Below are positions 58,139 to 64,000 of a stretch of DNA of 64,000 bases, piece by piece. The DNA comes from Sphingomonas sp. CROZ-RG-20F-R02-07 (GTDB taxonomy: Bacteria; Pseudomonadota; Alphaproteobacteria; Sphingomonadales; Sphingomonadaceae), in assembly GCF_022662335.1 (NCBI RefSeq), contig NZ_JAKNQJ010000012.1:1-64000 (forward strand), given 5' to 3'. How positions within the stretch are numbered: the first letter of the stretch is position 1; each line of letters starts with the position of its first letter. Below the pieces are notes generated by a model. That model was not told the origin of the DNA, did no database searches, and was given only the letters and a program-made list of their open reading frames with translations. The position numbers and the translations under genes are program-made.

Positions 58139-58801
58139 CTATCCGCCGGATGCGCACCTCCTGGGCGGTCGAATGAGAGGCCCCCGCACCGGAGCGCAGC
58201 GCAGGGAAACCGCAAAAACCGGGGTGGAGCGGGCAGCCGCGCAGCGGCAACTCGGCCCGGATTTTTGCGGTTGCGGGGGTCTCGCGACCGCCCATGTGCC
58301 GCATTCCTCTGGCGGAAGGCCGTCGGGCGCAGCCGGGACCACGCTTGCTGCCGCCTTCGGAACTGTCGGGCTCAACCCGAACGTCGCGATGTCGTCGAGA
58401 ATGGCCTGCCCCGTCGTACACAGGCGTACCATCGCCGCTGGGGTGATCCTCAAGCCGCCATCGGCACCGATGGCATCGATCATGATGTGGAGCTGGTCGA
58501 CCAGATCCTCGCTCCGGGTCGCGGCATAGCCCGCGCACGCTGCCACATTCGAGAACAGGCGCGGGACGGGCAGGACGGAGATATCATCTCCATCGGGGAC
58601 GAAGCGCCAAGGATCGGTGCCGGCTCCTTCAGCGATCGCGGTAACGTAGGTGGGATGCTCCGTGTCCAGGCTCTTCCACCCGTCGGTCGTATGCGACGCA
58701 TCGATCGCGGCACGACAGGCGCCGACGAGATCCTCCGCCTCGACTGTGAGTTCGGTGCTATAATGGGCTGGGTATTCGCAGTGAATGGTGAAGGTCTTCA
58801 T
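58139..58801 (-). CDS. Hypothetical protein with a repeat-derived tail (220 aa)
   Basis: The first ~165 residues look like a real soluble protein: KTFTIHCEYPAHYSTELTVEAEDLVGACRAAIDASHTTDGWKSLDTEHPTYVTAIAEG and VDQLHIMIDAIGADGGLRITPAAMVRLCTTGQAILDDIATFGLSP. The last ~55 residues are read from intergenic-type sequence containing dispersed repeat C, so the original stop may have been lost or the tail is nonconserved. No family recognised. Confidence 0.62.
   Translation of the reverse strand: MKTFTIHCEYPAHYSTELTVEAEDLVGACRAAIDASHTTDGWKSLDTEHPTYVTAIAEGAGTDPWRFVPDGDDISVLPVPRLFSNVAACAGYAATRSEDLVDQLHIMIDAIGADGGLRITPAAMVRLCTTGQAILDDIATFGLSPTVPKAAASVVPAAPDGLPPEECGTWAVARPPQPQKSGPSCRCAAARSTPVFAVSLRCAPVRGPLIRPPRRCASGG
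58229..58259. repeat. Dispersed repeat C, copy 2
   Basis: Same 31 bases as 43981-44011 except one (GCGGGCAGCCGCGCAGCGGC start). It lies inside the 3' tail of the 220-aa reading frame, flanked by an imperfect inverted pair GCAAAAACCGGG and CCCGGATTTTTGC. Confidence 0.7.
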
Positions 58802-58854
58802 CGGACGGACTCCTTGAAGGTTTTGGCGAGATCGCGGACCCTAATCGCTCCGGA

Positions 58855-59166
58855 TCAGTCGTAGCGGGGACGCTCGGCCGGAAAGGCGTTAGGGGGCCAG
58901 CCATCGTGGACGCGAGCCTCGAAGCGCCCAGTGGAAAGGACGCTGCTGGTCGGTCGGGCGTGATCGCCGGTGTTCCAGTCGCGATCGAGATGCGCCTGAA
59001 CCTCGACCGACATCCGTCGGGCACGGTCCTCGTGGCCGTCGGGTAAGGTGATGCCGAAGGCGGTCAGCGCCGGATCGGTGCAGAGTTCGCCGGCGTCGTA
59101 CCACCAGCCACCTTCTTCAGGACCGCCGTAGACGCGTTGGGTGAGGTAAACGGCTACGCTGTGCAT
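58855..59166 (-). CDS. Hypothetical plasmid protein (103 aa)
   Basis: Frame HSVAVYLTQRVYGGPEEGGWWYDAGELCTDPALTAFGITLPDGHEDRARRMSVEVQAHLDRDWNTGDHARPTSSVLSTGRFEARVHDGWPPNAFPAERPRYD. The Trp/Tyr-rich G-G-x-E-E-G-G-W-W-Y segment and E-P-P-N-x-F-P-like end are typical of a conserved plasmid family with no function assigned. Confidence 0.75.
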   Translation of the reverse strand: MHSVAVYLTQRVYGGPEEGGWWYDAGELCTDPALTAFGITLPDGHEDRARRMSVEVQAHLDRDWNTGDHARPTSSVLSTGRFEARVHDGWPPNAFPAERPRYD

Positions 59167-59259
59167 GACGGAAGATCCTCTCTTCATAGGTGAGCCAGAA
59201 GCTCACAATCCGAAGGAATCCTCCCCTCATGCCGGGGCGAGGGGACGTCTTGTTGTTGG

Positions 59260-59444
59260 CTAAGCGGCGCGGGAGGCGGGGGTCACGCCGTACTGGGCCG
59301 CTGTCGCGAGAGCCTGTTCGAGGTGGCGGGCGTAGTCGCTTGCGGCAGCGCCGGTCCCCTCGACAAGGCAAGCGCTCGCACGACGAGATCGAGTGCAGCG
59401 CGTTGGCGCTGGAGATCGCCTGTGGACGACGGGAAGTCGGTCAT
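59260..59444 (-). pseudogene. Small gene with a frameshift
   Basis: From the ATG at 59444 the frame gives TDFPSSTGDLQRQRAALDLVVRALAL; near 59361-59373 the natural continuation switches frame to VEGTGAAASDYARHLEQALATAAQYGVTPASRAA. The two halves together look like one ~60-residue helical protein. A 1-bp loss in the CTTGCC/TTGTC stretch explains it. Function unknown. Confidence 0.55.
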
Positions 59445-59482
59445 ACAGCCTCCGGATTGTCACGGACGGGCCTTGCGGCGTG

Positions 59483-59716
59483 TCAGTCGAGGACGCGCCA
59501 GCCATGCGCAATCCAGCGCTGCCGACTTGGCGCATATTTCGAGACCGTGGCAAGGATGATCTTGCGCAGCAAAGTGGTGCGCTGGGCCGAATGGTCGCCC
59601 GCGATCGCAACCGCGTCTCCGGCGCGTGCCGGCCAGCACTCGTCGACGTTCAGCATGGCGATCGGGAAGTCGGCCGTACCCTCGACGACGAATTGCTTGA
59701 TGATCGGATTAGGCAT
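59483..59716 (-). CDS. Hypothetical protein (77 aa)
   Basis: Frame PNPIIKQFVVEGTADFPIAMLNVDECWPARAGDAVAIAGDHSAQRTTLLRKIILATVSKYAPSRQRWIAHGWRVLD. The start overlaps the end of the PAPS-reductase-like gene, so it is coupled to it. The N-terminal F-V-V-E-G-x-x-x-F-P-x-x-M-L pattern is seen in uncharacterised plasmid genes of this group. Confidence 0.75.
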   Translation of the reverse strand: MPNPIIKQFVVEGTADFPIAMLNVDECWPARAGDAVAIAGDHSAQRTTLLRKIILATVSKYAPSRQRWIAHGWRVLD

Positions 59717-60662
59717 GGTGACGGTCTCCGGCGAGCGCGTCGGACGCGCGATGGAAGTCATCGAGCCAGCGCCCCATAGGGGCGCGATGCTCGACGGGAA
59801 GGGCCGCCTGAACTGCCTGAAAATTGAGCAGCGCCGTCGGCGCGGTCTCGATGATGCGGTCGACTTCGGCAGGCGACAGGAGACCGCGTTCGCGGATGAA
59901 CTCGGTGATGCTGCCGGGACGCGGCGTCGCGCCGCGACGGCCAAGCACCGGCTTGCGCCAGAGGCCGTCGACGTTGCGGAGGCGGGGCTTGGCCCGTGCC
60001 TCCATCAGCACGATTACGCGCAGCTCGTCGGGTGAAAGCTCCAGCACCTCGTCTGGCTTGATGCTGCCGCAAAAGTAGCAGCTCGACTTGGGCGGGACGG
60101 GGAGGCCGGCGCGCGTGATGCGCGCCTCACAGTCGGCGCGCGCCCATTCCCATTCCCGCAAGGGGTAGCGGTAGGCGTAGCGAGGATCCTCGCACCCGAC
60201 CGCGTGATGGTAACGCTGCGTGTCGCGTCCAGAGGCGTCGTAGCCGATCAGCTTGACGACGCGCCCGCCTTCGTCCCAGCAGCGGCGCGCGGGTTCCCAC
60301 TGGGCGGTCCAGGCATCTTGCGGGGCCGCCTTCCATTTTTGCGAGCACGACCCCCCACCAAAGACCACGGAGGGCAGGGTGGCGTTGGTCAGCATGTTCT
60401 CGGCAATGCCCGCATAGGGCGGCCAATGCTTGAAGTTACGGGGCTGGTAGCGGACGATCTCGGACGCGATGCCGCGTTCGGACATCCAGGCGCGGAACAT
60501 GGGGATGAAGGCATAGGTCGCCGACTTCTCGGCGCCGGGATCGGCGAAGAGAACCATGTCGATGGGCTCGCCGCGTTCGGCGAGTTCTACGATCATGGCG
60601 GTAGAATCGACACCGGCACCCCACGCGGCGATGACGGGCGGGCGGTCAGCCACTGGCCGCAT
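59709..60662 (-). CDS. PAPS-reductase-like (N-type ATP pyrophosphatase fold) protein
   Basis: A 317-residue protein with an adenylating PP-loop near the start (AAWGAGVDSTAMIVELAERG) and a Cys set, CSQKWKAAP near 106 and PPKSSCYFCGSIKP near 195, as in PAPS-reductase-family plasmid and phage proteins. It is not a typical CysH (no C-terminal ECG motif) nor a full DndC. A role in nucleotide or DNA modification is possible. It overlaps both neighbours, so is part of an operon with the DUF6927 gene. Confidence 0.85.
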   Translation of the reverse strand: MRPVADRPPVIAAWGAGVDSTAMIVELAERGEPIDMVLFADPGAEKSATYAFIPMFRAWMSERGIASEIVRYQPRNFKHWPPYAGIAENMLTNATLPSVVFGGGSCSQKWKAAPQDAWTAQWEPARRCWDEGGRVVKLIGYDASGRDTQRYHHAVGCEDPRYAYRYPLREWEWARADCEARITRAGLPVPPKSSCYFCGSIKPDEVLELSPDELRVIVLMEARAKPRLRNVDGLWRKPVLGRRGATPRPGSITEFIRERGLLSPAEVDRIIETAPTALLNFQAVQAALPVEHRAPMGRWLDDFHRASDALAGDRHHA

Positions 60663-61257
60663 CCCTCACGACGATCGCCGCATGGACGATGCGGTACGCC
60701 CGCCTGCGAAATGCCGGGATGCGGCAGATCGCGCGGCTCTCCGGGTCGCGGAATAGCGGCGTCTTGCCCTTGGGATTGGCGACCACCTCGAAACGGCTGC
60801 GGTCGCTGCCGTCGCTGAAGCGCATGGGCTCATCGAAGATGATGGTCTGCCCGGGCTTCGGGGTAGGCTTGGCCCGGTCGAGCTTTTTCGCGAGCAGGTT
60901 GGCGCGGCATCGCGCGCGCCATGCTAGGGCGTATTCGCTGTCCGTAGCGGTCAGCTCGTCTAGGATCGCGGCCGGGCACTCGCTCTCGTTCGGCCCGACC
61001 GTTTCATCCATATCCTTGTAGCCGAACGTGCAGCCGTCGCGCGCGCCGGTACTGGCCTTGGTGAGGCAGACGATGCCGAACACGATCCGTTCGGCGTCGT
61101 CCGCGGTGCGCTCGCAAGCGGCGTAATAGGTCGATCCGACCATGGCGGATGCCAGCACGGTAAGACGGTGCGTGTCGCGCTGGTAGGTGAACTGGTTGTC
61201 GTGATAGGAGCGCGGGGTGGCGTAGCCGCCCATATCGCGCATGAAGAGCCAACCCAT
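60646..61257 (-). CDS. DUF6927 family protein
   Basis: A 203-residue protein beginning MGWLFMRDMGGYATPRSYHDNQFTY and containing YYAACERTADDAERIVFGIVCLTKASTGARDGCTFGYKDMDETVGPNESECPAAILDELT, the DUF6927 pattern, in which the same Trp-Leu-Phe start and GYKDM...GP...CP blocks are conserved. No function is known. It is upstream of, and overlaps, the PP-loop gene. Confidence 0.85.
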   Translation of the reverse strand: MGWLFMRDMGGYATPRSYHDNQFTYQRDTHRLTVLASAMVGSTYYAACERTADDAERIVFGIVCLTKASTGARDGCTFGYKDMDETVGPNESECPAAILDELTATDSEYALAWRARCRANLLAKKLDRAKPTPKPGQTIIFDEPMRFSDGSDRSRFEVVANPKGKTPLFRDPESRAICRIPAFRRRAYRIVHAAIVVRDAASG

Positions 61258-61281
61258 AAGATTTTTCCAGTGGTCTGAGGT

Positions 61282-61911
61282 TCAGGCGGCGAGACGCGTT
61301 GCGCCAAGTTCGCCGATGGTGGTGGAGAGGCGACGCTGGAACGCGCTCGCGTCCAGCAGCTCGGCGATCGGCGCGCGGTAGGCGCGCCCGACGTCCTGCC
61401 CGTCACGGCAGCGGTTGAAGGAGATTTCGGTGTCGAGAACGAAGCCGCGTGGCACGATGCGGATCGCAAGGTCAGCGTGGCGCATCTCGGTTGTCCCCTC
61501 GTCATCGTTGCCGCGGATGGAGGTGTTGATGCGGGCGTCGTCGGGATCGAGGCCGATCGCGGCGAGCAGCGCGACCAGCGCGCGGCGGGCCTGGTAGTGG
61601 AAGGTCCGTTTGGCAGCGTCGTTCCCGGCAATGTTGTTGCCGGCGATGTCGAGCAGTGCGGGCGCGGCGATGACCGCAACGCGGTCATGCGCGCAGCGCT
61701 GGCGCAAGGTGTTGACGCTGGCCGCGTCGCGCTCAGCGACGTCGGCGAGGTTACGGATCAGCAGCAGGATCGCGGCATCGCGGTCGAGCGGCTTGCCGGC
61801 GCGGGAGCAGTCGTCGACGGCCGCATTGAGCGCGTGGAGCGCCGCAGGGAGGGTGCCAAGTGCATCGAGCGAAAGCGCCTCGTTGTGGCGGTAGTGGGTG
61901 TCGTAGAACAT
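61282..61911 (-). CDS. Hypothetical plasmid protein (209 aa)
   Basis: Start FYDTHYRHNEALSLDALGTLPAALHALNAAVDDCSRAGKPLDRDAAILLLIRNLADVAERDAASVNTLRQRC, then mostly helical, then a strand-rich end with ADLAIRIVPRGFVLDTEISFNRCRDGQDVGRAYRAPIAELLDASAFQRRL. No family. First gene of the minus-strand run that reaches 59483. Confidence 0.72.
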   Translation of the reverse strand: MFYDTHYRHNEALSLDALGTLPAALHALNAAVDDCSRAGKPLDRDAAILLLIRNLADVAERDAASVNTLRQRCAHDRVAVIAAPALLDIAGNNIAGNDAAKRTFHYQARRALVALLAAIGLDPDDARINTSIRGNDDEGTTEMRHADLAIRIVPRGFVLDTEISFNRCRDGQDVGRAYRAPIAELLDASAFQRRLSTTIGELGATRLAA

Positions 61912-62051
61912 GGCCGAACCTCCTGAGCGCCAGGGCGCGCCCAAAAGGCCGAAGGCTCCCTCTCCTCCCTTGGGCTTTGGTCAGAGCATCCCGCCTACAG
62001 GGTCGGCCGATCGGGAGGCCGCGTCTTAGCCGTGCCGCCAAGCCGTGCTGA

Positions 62052-62351
62052 GCTTGCTCCCTCGGTGTACCGATCGACTTCGTGATCACGGCCCAGCAGG
62101 CGCACGCCTACAAGCCGAACCACCGACTGTTCTACCACGCCTACTCGACCATGGGTGTCGATCCAGGGGAGACGCTGCACGTCGGCATGGGGCAGATGAC
62201 CGACCTGCAGCTATGCCACGAGCTCGGCGTCCGAGTGGTCTGGATCAACCGCTTGGACGAACAGATGGATCCGCGCTGGAGCCCGATCGGCATCCTGCCA
62301 AACCTATCCGGGCTGCCCGACCTGATTGAGGCGGAGCTTCCTCCCGCATGA
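62052..62351 (+). pseudogene. HAD-superfamily hydrolase, C-terminal fragment
   Basis: The frame reads PIDFVITAQQAHAYKPNHRLFYHAYSTMGVDPGETLHVGMGQMTDLQLCHELGVRVVWINRLDE: HAD motif III Lys (AYKPN) and the acidic motif IV region, as in 2-haloacid dehalogenase-like enzymes. The N-terminal half with the nucleophile Asp is missing; a stop lies just upstream (62049). It is a truncated remnant at the edge of the plasmid-gene block. Confidence 0.75.
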
Positions 62352-62777
62352 CGTAGACGACGCCGGAAGAGCATTCGCCCTCGCGAACTTGGCCGCCAAG
62401 GGCCTGCGCCTGTTTGAACCTGGTCATCGCCGCGATCGTCTACTGAAACTCGACCTATATCGCCGACGCGGTCTGCCACCTCCGCGCCTCGGGCGCATTT
62501 GTCGATTCCGAGCTGCTCCCCCATAGATCACCGGTCGGGTGGGAGCATATTGCGCTCTCCGGCGACTTTCTGTGCGATCGCGCTGCCGAACGGACGCGCC
62601 GAAAGCCGCTCAACATCGCCGGGGACGGCCGAGCTACCTGACCGTTCGCTGGGCGTCCTCCCTTAGCGTTGTTTAGCGTGGGTTCAGCGCATCGCCCTCT
62701 AATCGGCTGCCATTGCTTAAAGGAGTGTTAGCGGGTCGACCTTATGCAGGACGACTTCGAATGGCTGCACGAGTGGG
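62352..62777. other. Intergenic, no gene supported
   Basis: No credible gene, repeat or hairpin, apart from an AAAGGAG sequence at 62719-62725 that may belong to the 5' region of the GGDEF-EAL gene. Confidence 0.4.
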
Positions 62778-64000
62778 ATGATGAGAAGCGACCAGGCACC
62801 AAGCGCCAGCGATCTGCGATTAATGGAGGAATTGCCGACGGGTCTCGCGCTGTACGACGAGGACGGCGCGCTCGTCGAGGTCAATCCCGCCTTCCTGGCG
62901 ACCGCTGGCTTGGCCGAGGATCAGGCCCGGACAACCAACTTTTTCTGCTTGTTCGGCGATAAACCCTCAGCCTTCCGAGAGCCAACGGCTACCGCGGTAC
63001 AGCGCGGCGACCGGCATCTAACCGTGTCAACCAGGAACGTCTCCGGCTGGGGCTGGCTATGCCAGCTGAATGATGTGACGAGCTGGGTCGACGCTCAAGC
63101 AATGGCGCGCGAGGTGGCGACGCACGATAGCCTGACCGGCCTGCCCAATCGATCCGCGCTGCTACCAAAGGTAGAGCGTGCCGTCACCGACGCGTCGCAG
63201 CCCACCGCGCTGCTGATGATCGACCTCGATCGCTTCAAGACGGTGAACGACACGCTCGGCCACCCAATTGGCGATGCGCTTCTGTCCAAGGTGGCGGACC
63301 GGTTGAAGGCGTCGCTGCGTGCGACCGACACTGTGGCGCGGCTGGGCGGAGACGAGTTCGCGGTTCTCCAGGTCGGTGCGGAACAGCCGGGCGGGGCAGA
63401 GACGCTGGCCAAGCGACTGGTCGAGGTACTCAGTCGTCCGTACGTGATTGAGGGCCATATGATAGACGTCGGCGCCAGCATTGGGGTTGCGATCGCCTCT
63501 GCATCGACCGCAAGCGATGGATTGTTCAAGCAGGCGGACATCGCGCTGTACCGCGCTAAGGAAGGCGGCCGCGGCCGTTATACCTTCTTCGAGCAGCATA
63601 TGGATGAGGCGATGCAGGCGCGCCGAGCACTGGAACAGGATATGCGCCGCGCGCTCGCATTTCGGCAGTTCGAGCTGCATTACCAGCCGCAGATGGACAT
63701 CGCGTCGCGCGCCGTGACGGGCATGGAGGCGCTCCTGCGCTGGCGTCATCCCACGCGGGGCATGGTAGTGCCGAACGACTTCATTCCGTTGGCAGAGGAG
63801 ACAGGCCTGATCGTGCCGCTCGGCGAATGGGTCGTCCGTCAGGCATGTGAGGACGCGGCGAGCTGGCCTGAGGATGTGATGATCGCGGTCAACGTCTCTG
63901 CCAAACAGCTGGCCAGCGGAAAGCTCGTGCGTGCCGTAGAGGACGCGCTTGTGCGTGCCGGCATCGCGGCGTCGCGCCTGGAGATCGAGATTACCGAAAG
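62778..64000 (+). CDS. PAS-GGDEF-EAL c-di-GMP turnover protein (3' end outside window)
   Basis: Open to the window end. A PAS-like start (LMEELPTGLALYDEDGALVEVNPAFLATAGL) is followed by GGDEF (HDSLTGLPNRSALL, MIDLDRFKTVNDTLGH, ARLGGDEFAVLQ, canonical active site) and EAL (GMEALLRWRHPTRGMVVP, then FIPLAEETGLI and NVSAKQL). Both domains look active as far as seen. ATG 62778 with weak GAGTGGG upstream is the first plausible start; another frame starting 62744 encodes MQDDFEWLHEWDDE and may contain the true N-terminus if a frameshift exists. Confidence 0.85.
   Translation, partial: MMRSDQAPSASDLRLMEELPTGLALYDEDGALVEVNPAFLATAGLAEDQARTTNFFCLFGDKPSAFREPTATAVQRGDRHLTVSTRNVSGWGWLCQLNDVTSWVDAQAMAREVATHDSLTGLPNRSALLPKVERAVTDASQPTALLMIDLDRFKTVNDTLGHPIGDALLSKVADRLKASLRATDTVARLGGDEFAVLQVGAEQPGGAETLAKRLVEVLSRPYVIEGHMIDVGASIGVAIASASTASDGLFKQADIALYRAKEGGRGRYTFFEQHMDEAMQARRALEQDMRRALAFRQFELHYQPQMDIASRAVTGMEALLRWRHPTRGMVVPNDFIPLAEETGLIVPLGEWVVRQACEDAASWPEDVMIAVNVSAKQLASGKLVRAVEDALVRAGIAASRLEIEITE

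Noticed and set aside
59709..60662. Identification as DndC or CysH
   Set aside because: The PP-loop and Cys motifs fit the superfamily, but neither the dnd gene neighbourhood nor the CysH C-terminal motif is present.

Overview
The window looks like accessory DNA of a sphingomonad (Sphingomonas, Sphingobium or Novosphingobium type alphaproteobacterium), most likely part of a mobilizable plasmid or megaplasmid. The reasons are the high GC content, the sphingomonad-style TonB-dependent receptors with C-terminal Phe, several small protein families common in this group, and a plasmid backbone: a MOBP-type relaxase with MobC and a recognisable oriT, ParA with a small partner, a plasmid-type tyrosine integrase, an RHE_PE00001-like protein, SSB, and many IS elements and IS scars. 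No rRNA or tRNA genes, CRISPR arrays or core chromosomal operons were seen. Chromosomal location of an integrated island cannot be excluded.

1-19 kb is a catabolic region. A first block has the end of a TonB-dependent receptor, a fumarylacetoacetate-hydrolase family enzyme, an extradiol-dioxygenase-like protein, an aromatic-acid-type MFS transporter and, convergently, a SnoaL-like protein. After a BLUF photoreceptor gene, a TetR regulator diverges from a nine-gene operon: receptor, Baeyer-Villiger monooxygenase, SDR, aldehyde dehydrogenase, a small protein, an MFS transporter and an acyl-CoA synthetase, most of them overlapping or tightly spaced. Together they suggest uptake of a cyclic or aryl ketone or alcohol, oxygen insertion, oxidation of the released alcohol and aldehyde, CoA activation, and in the first block ring cleavage and hydrolysis. 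The substrate cannot be read from sequence. A MarR gene and a divergent HELGH-motif membrane protein, separated by a clean palindrome, close this part.

19-34.5 kb is a mobility and maintenance region. A VbhA/Fic toxin-antitoxin pair is wrecked (the toxin has an IS21-type remnant inside it and a stop codon inside its catalytic motif). Next come a mob operon (coiled-coil protein, relaxase, MobC) with oriT, an IS3 element, an integrase divergent from an RHE_PE00001-like gene, an iteron-like repeat zone before parA, and a 5'-truncated umuC flanked by transposase scars.

34.8-39 kb holds two small redox modules, each with a divergent regulator (HxlR with an SDR, TetR with a quinone-oxidoreductase-like enzyme, the latter with a very clear duplicated operator), and an acetyltransferase.

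39-44.6 kb and 51.2-62 kb are blocks of short, mostly minus-strand plasmid genes of unknown function (DUF3768, DUF2493, DUF6884, DUF6927, a PAPS-reductase-like protein, SSB, an orphan VbhA-like antitoxin, a tiny holin-like toxin candidate), with dispersed GC-rich repeats and strong terminators. An IS21-family element (51.93-54.45 kb) with an 8-bp target duplication splits the DUF6884 gene.

44.7-51.1 kb is a signalling cluster (GAF-GGDEF-EAL protein, two Crp/Fnr regulators, an HWE-type kinase and a frameshifted diguanylate cyclase). A PAS-GGDEF-EAL gene runs off the right end.
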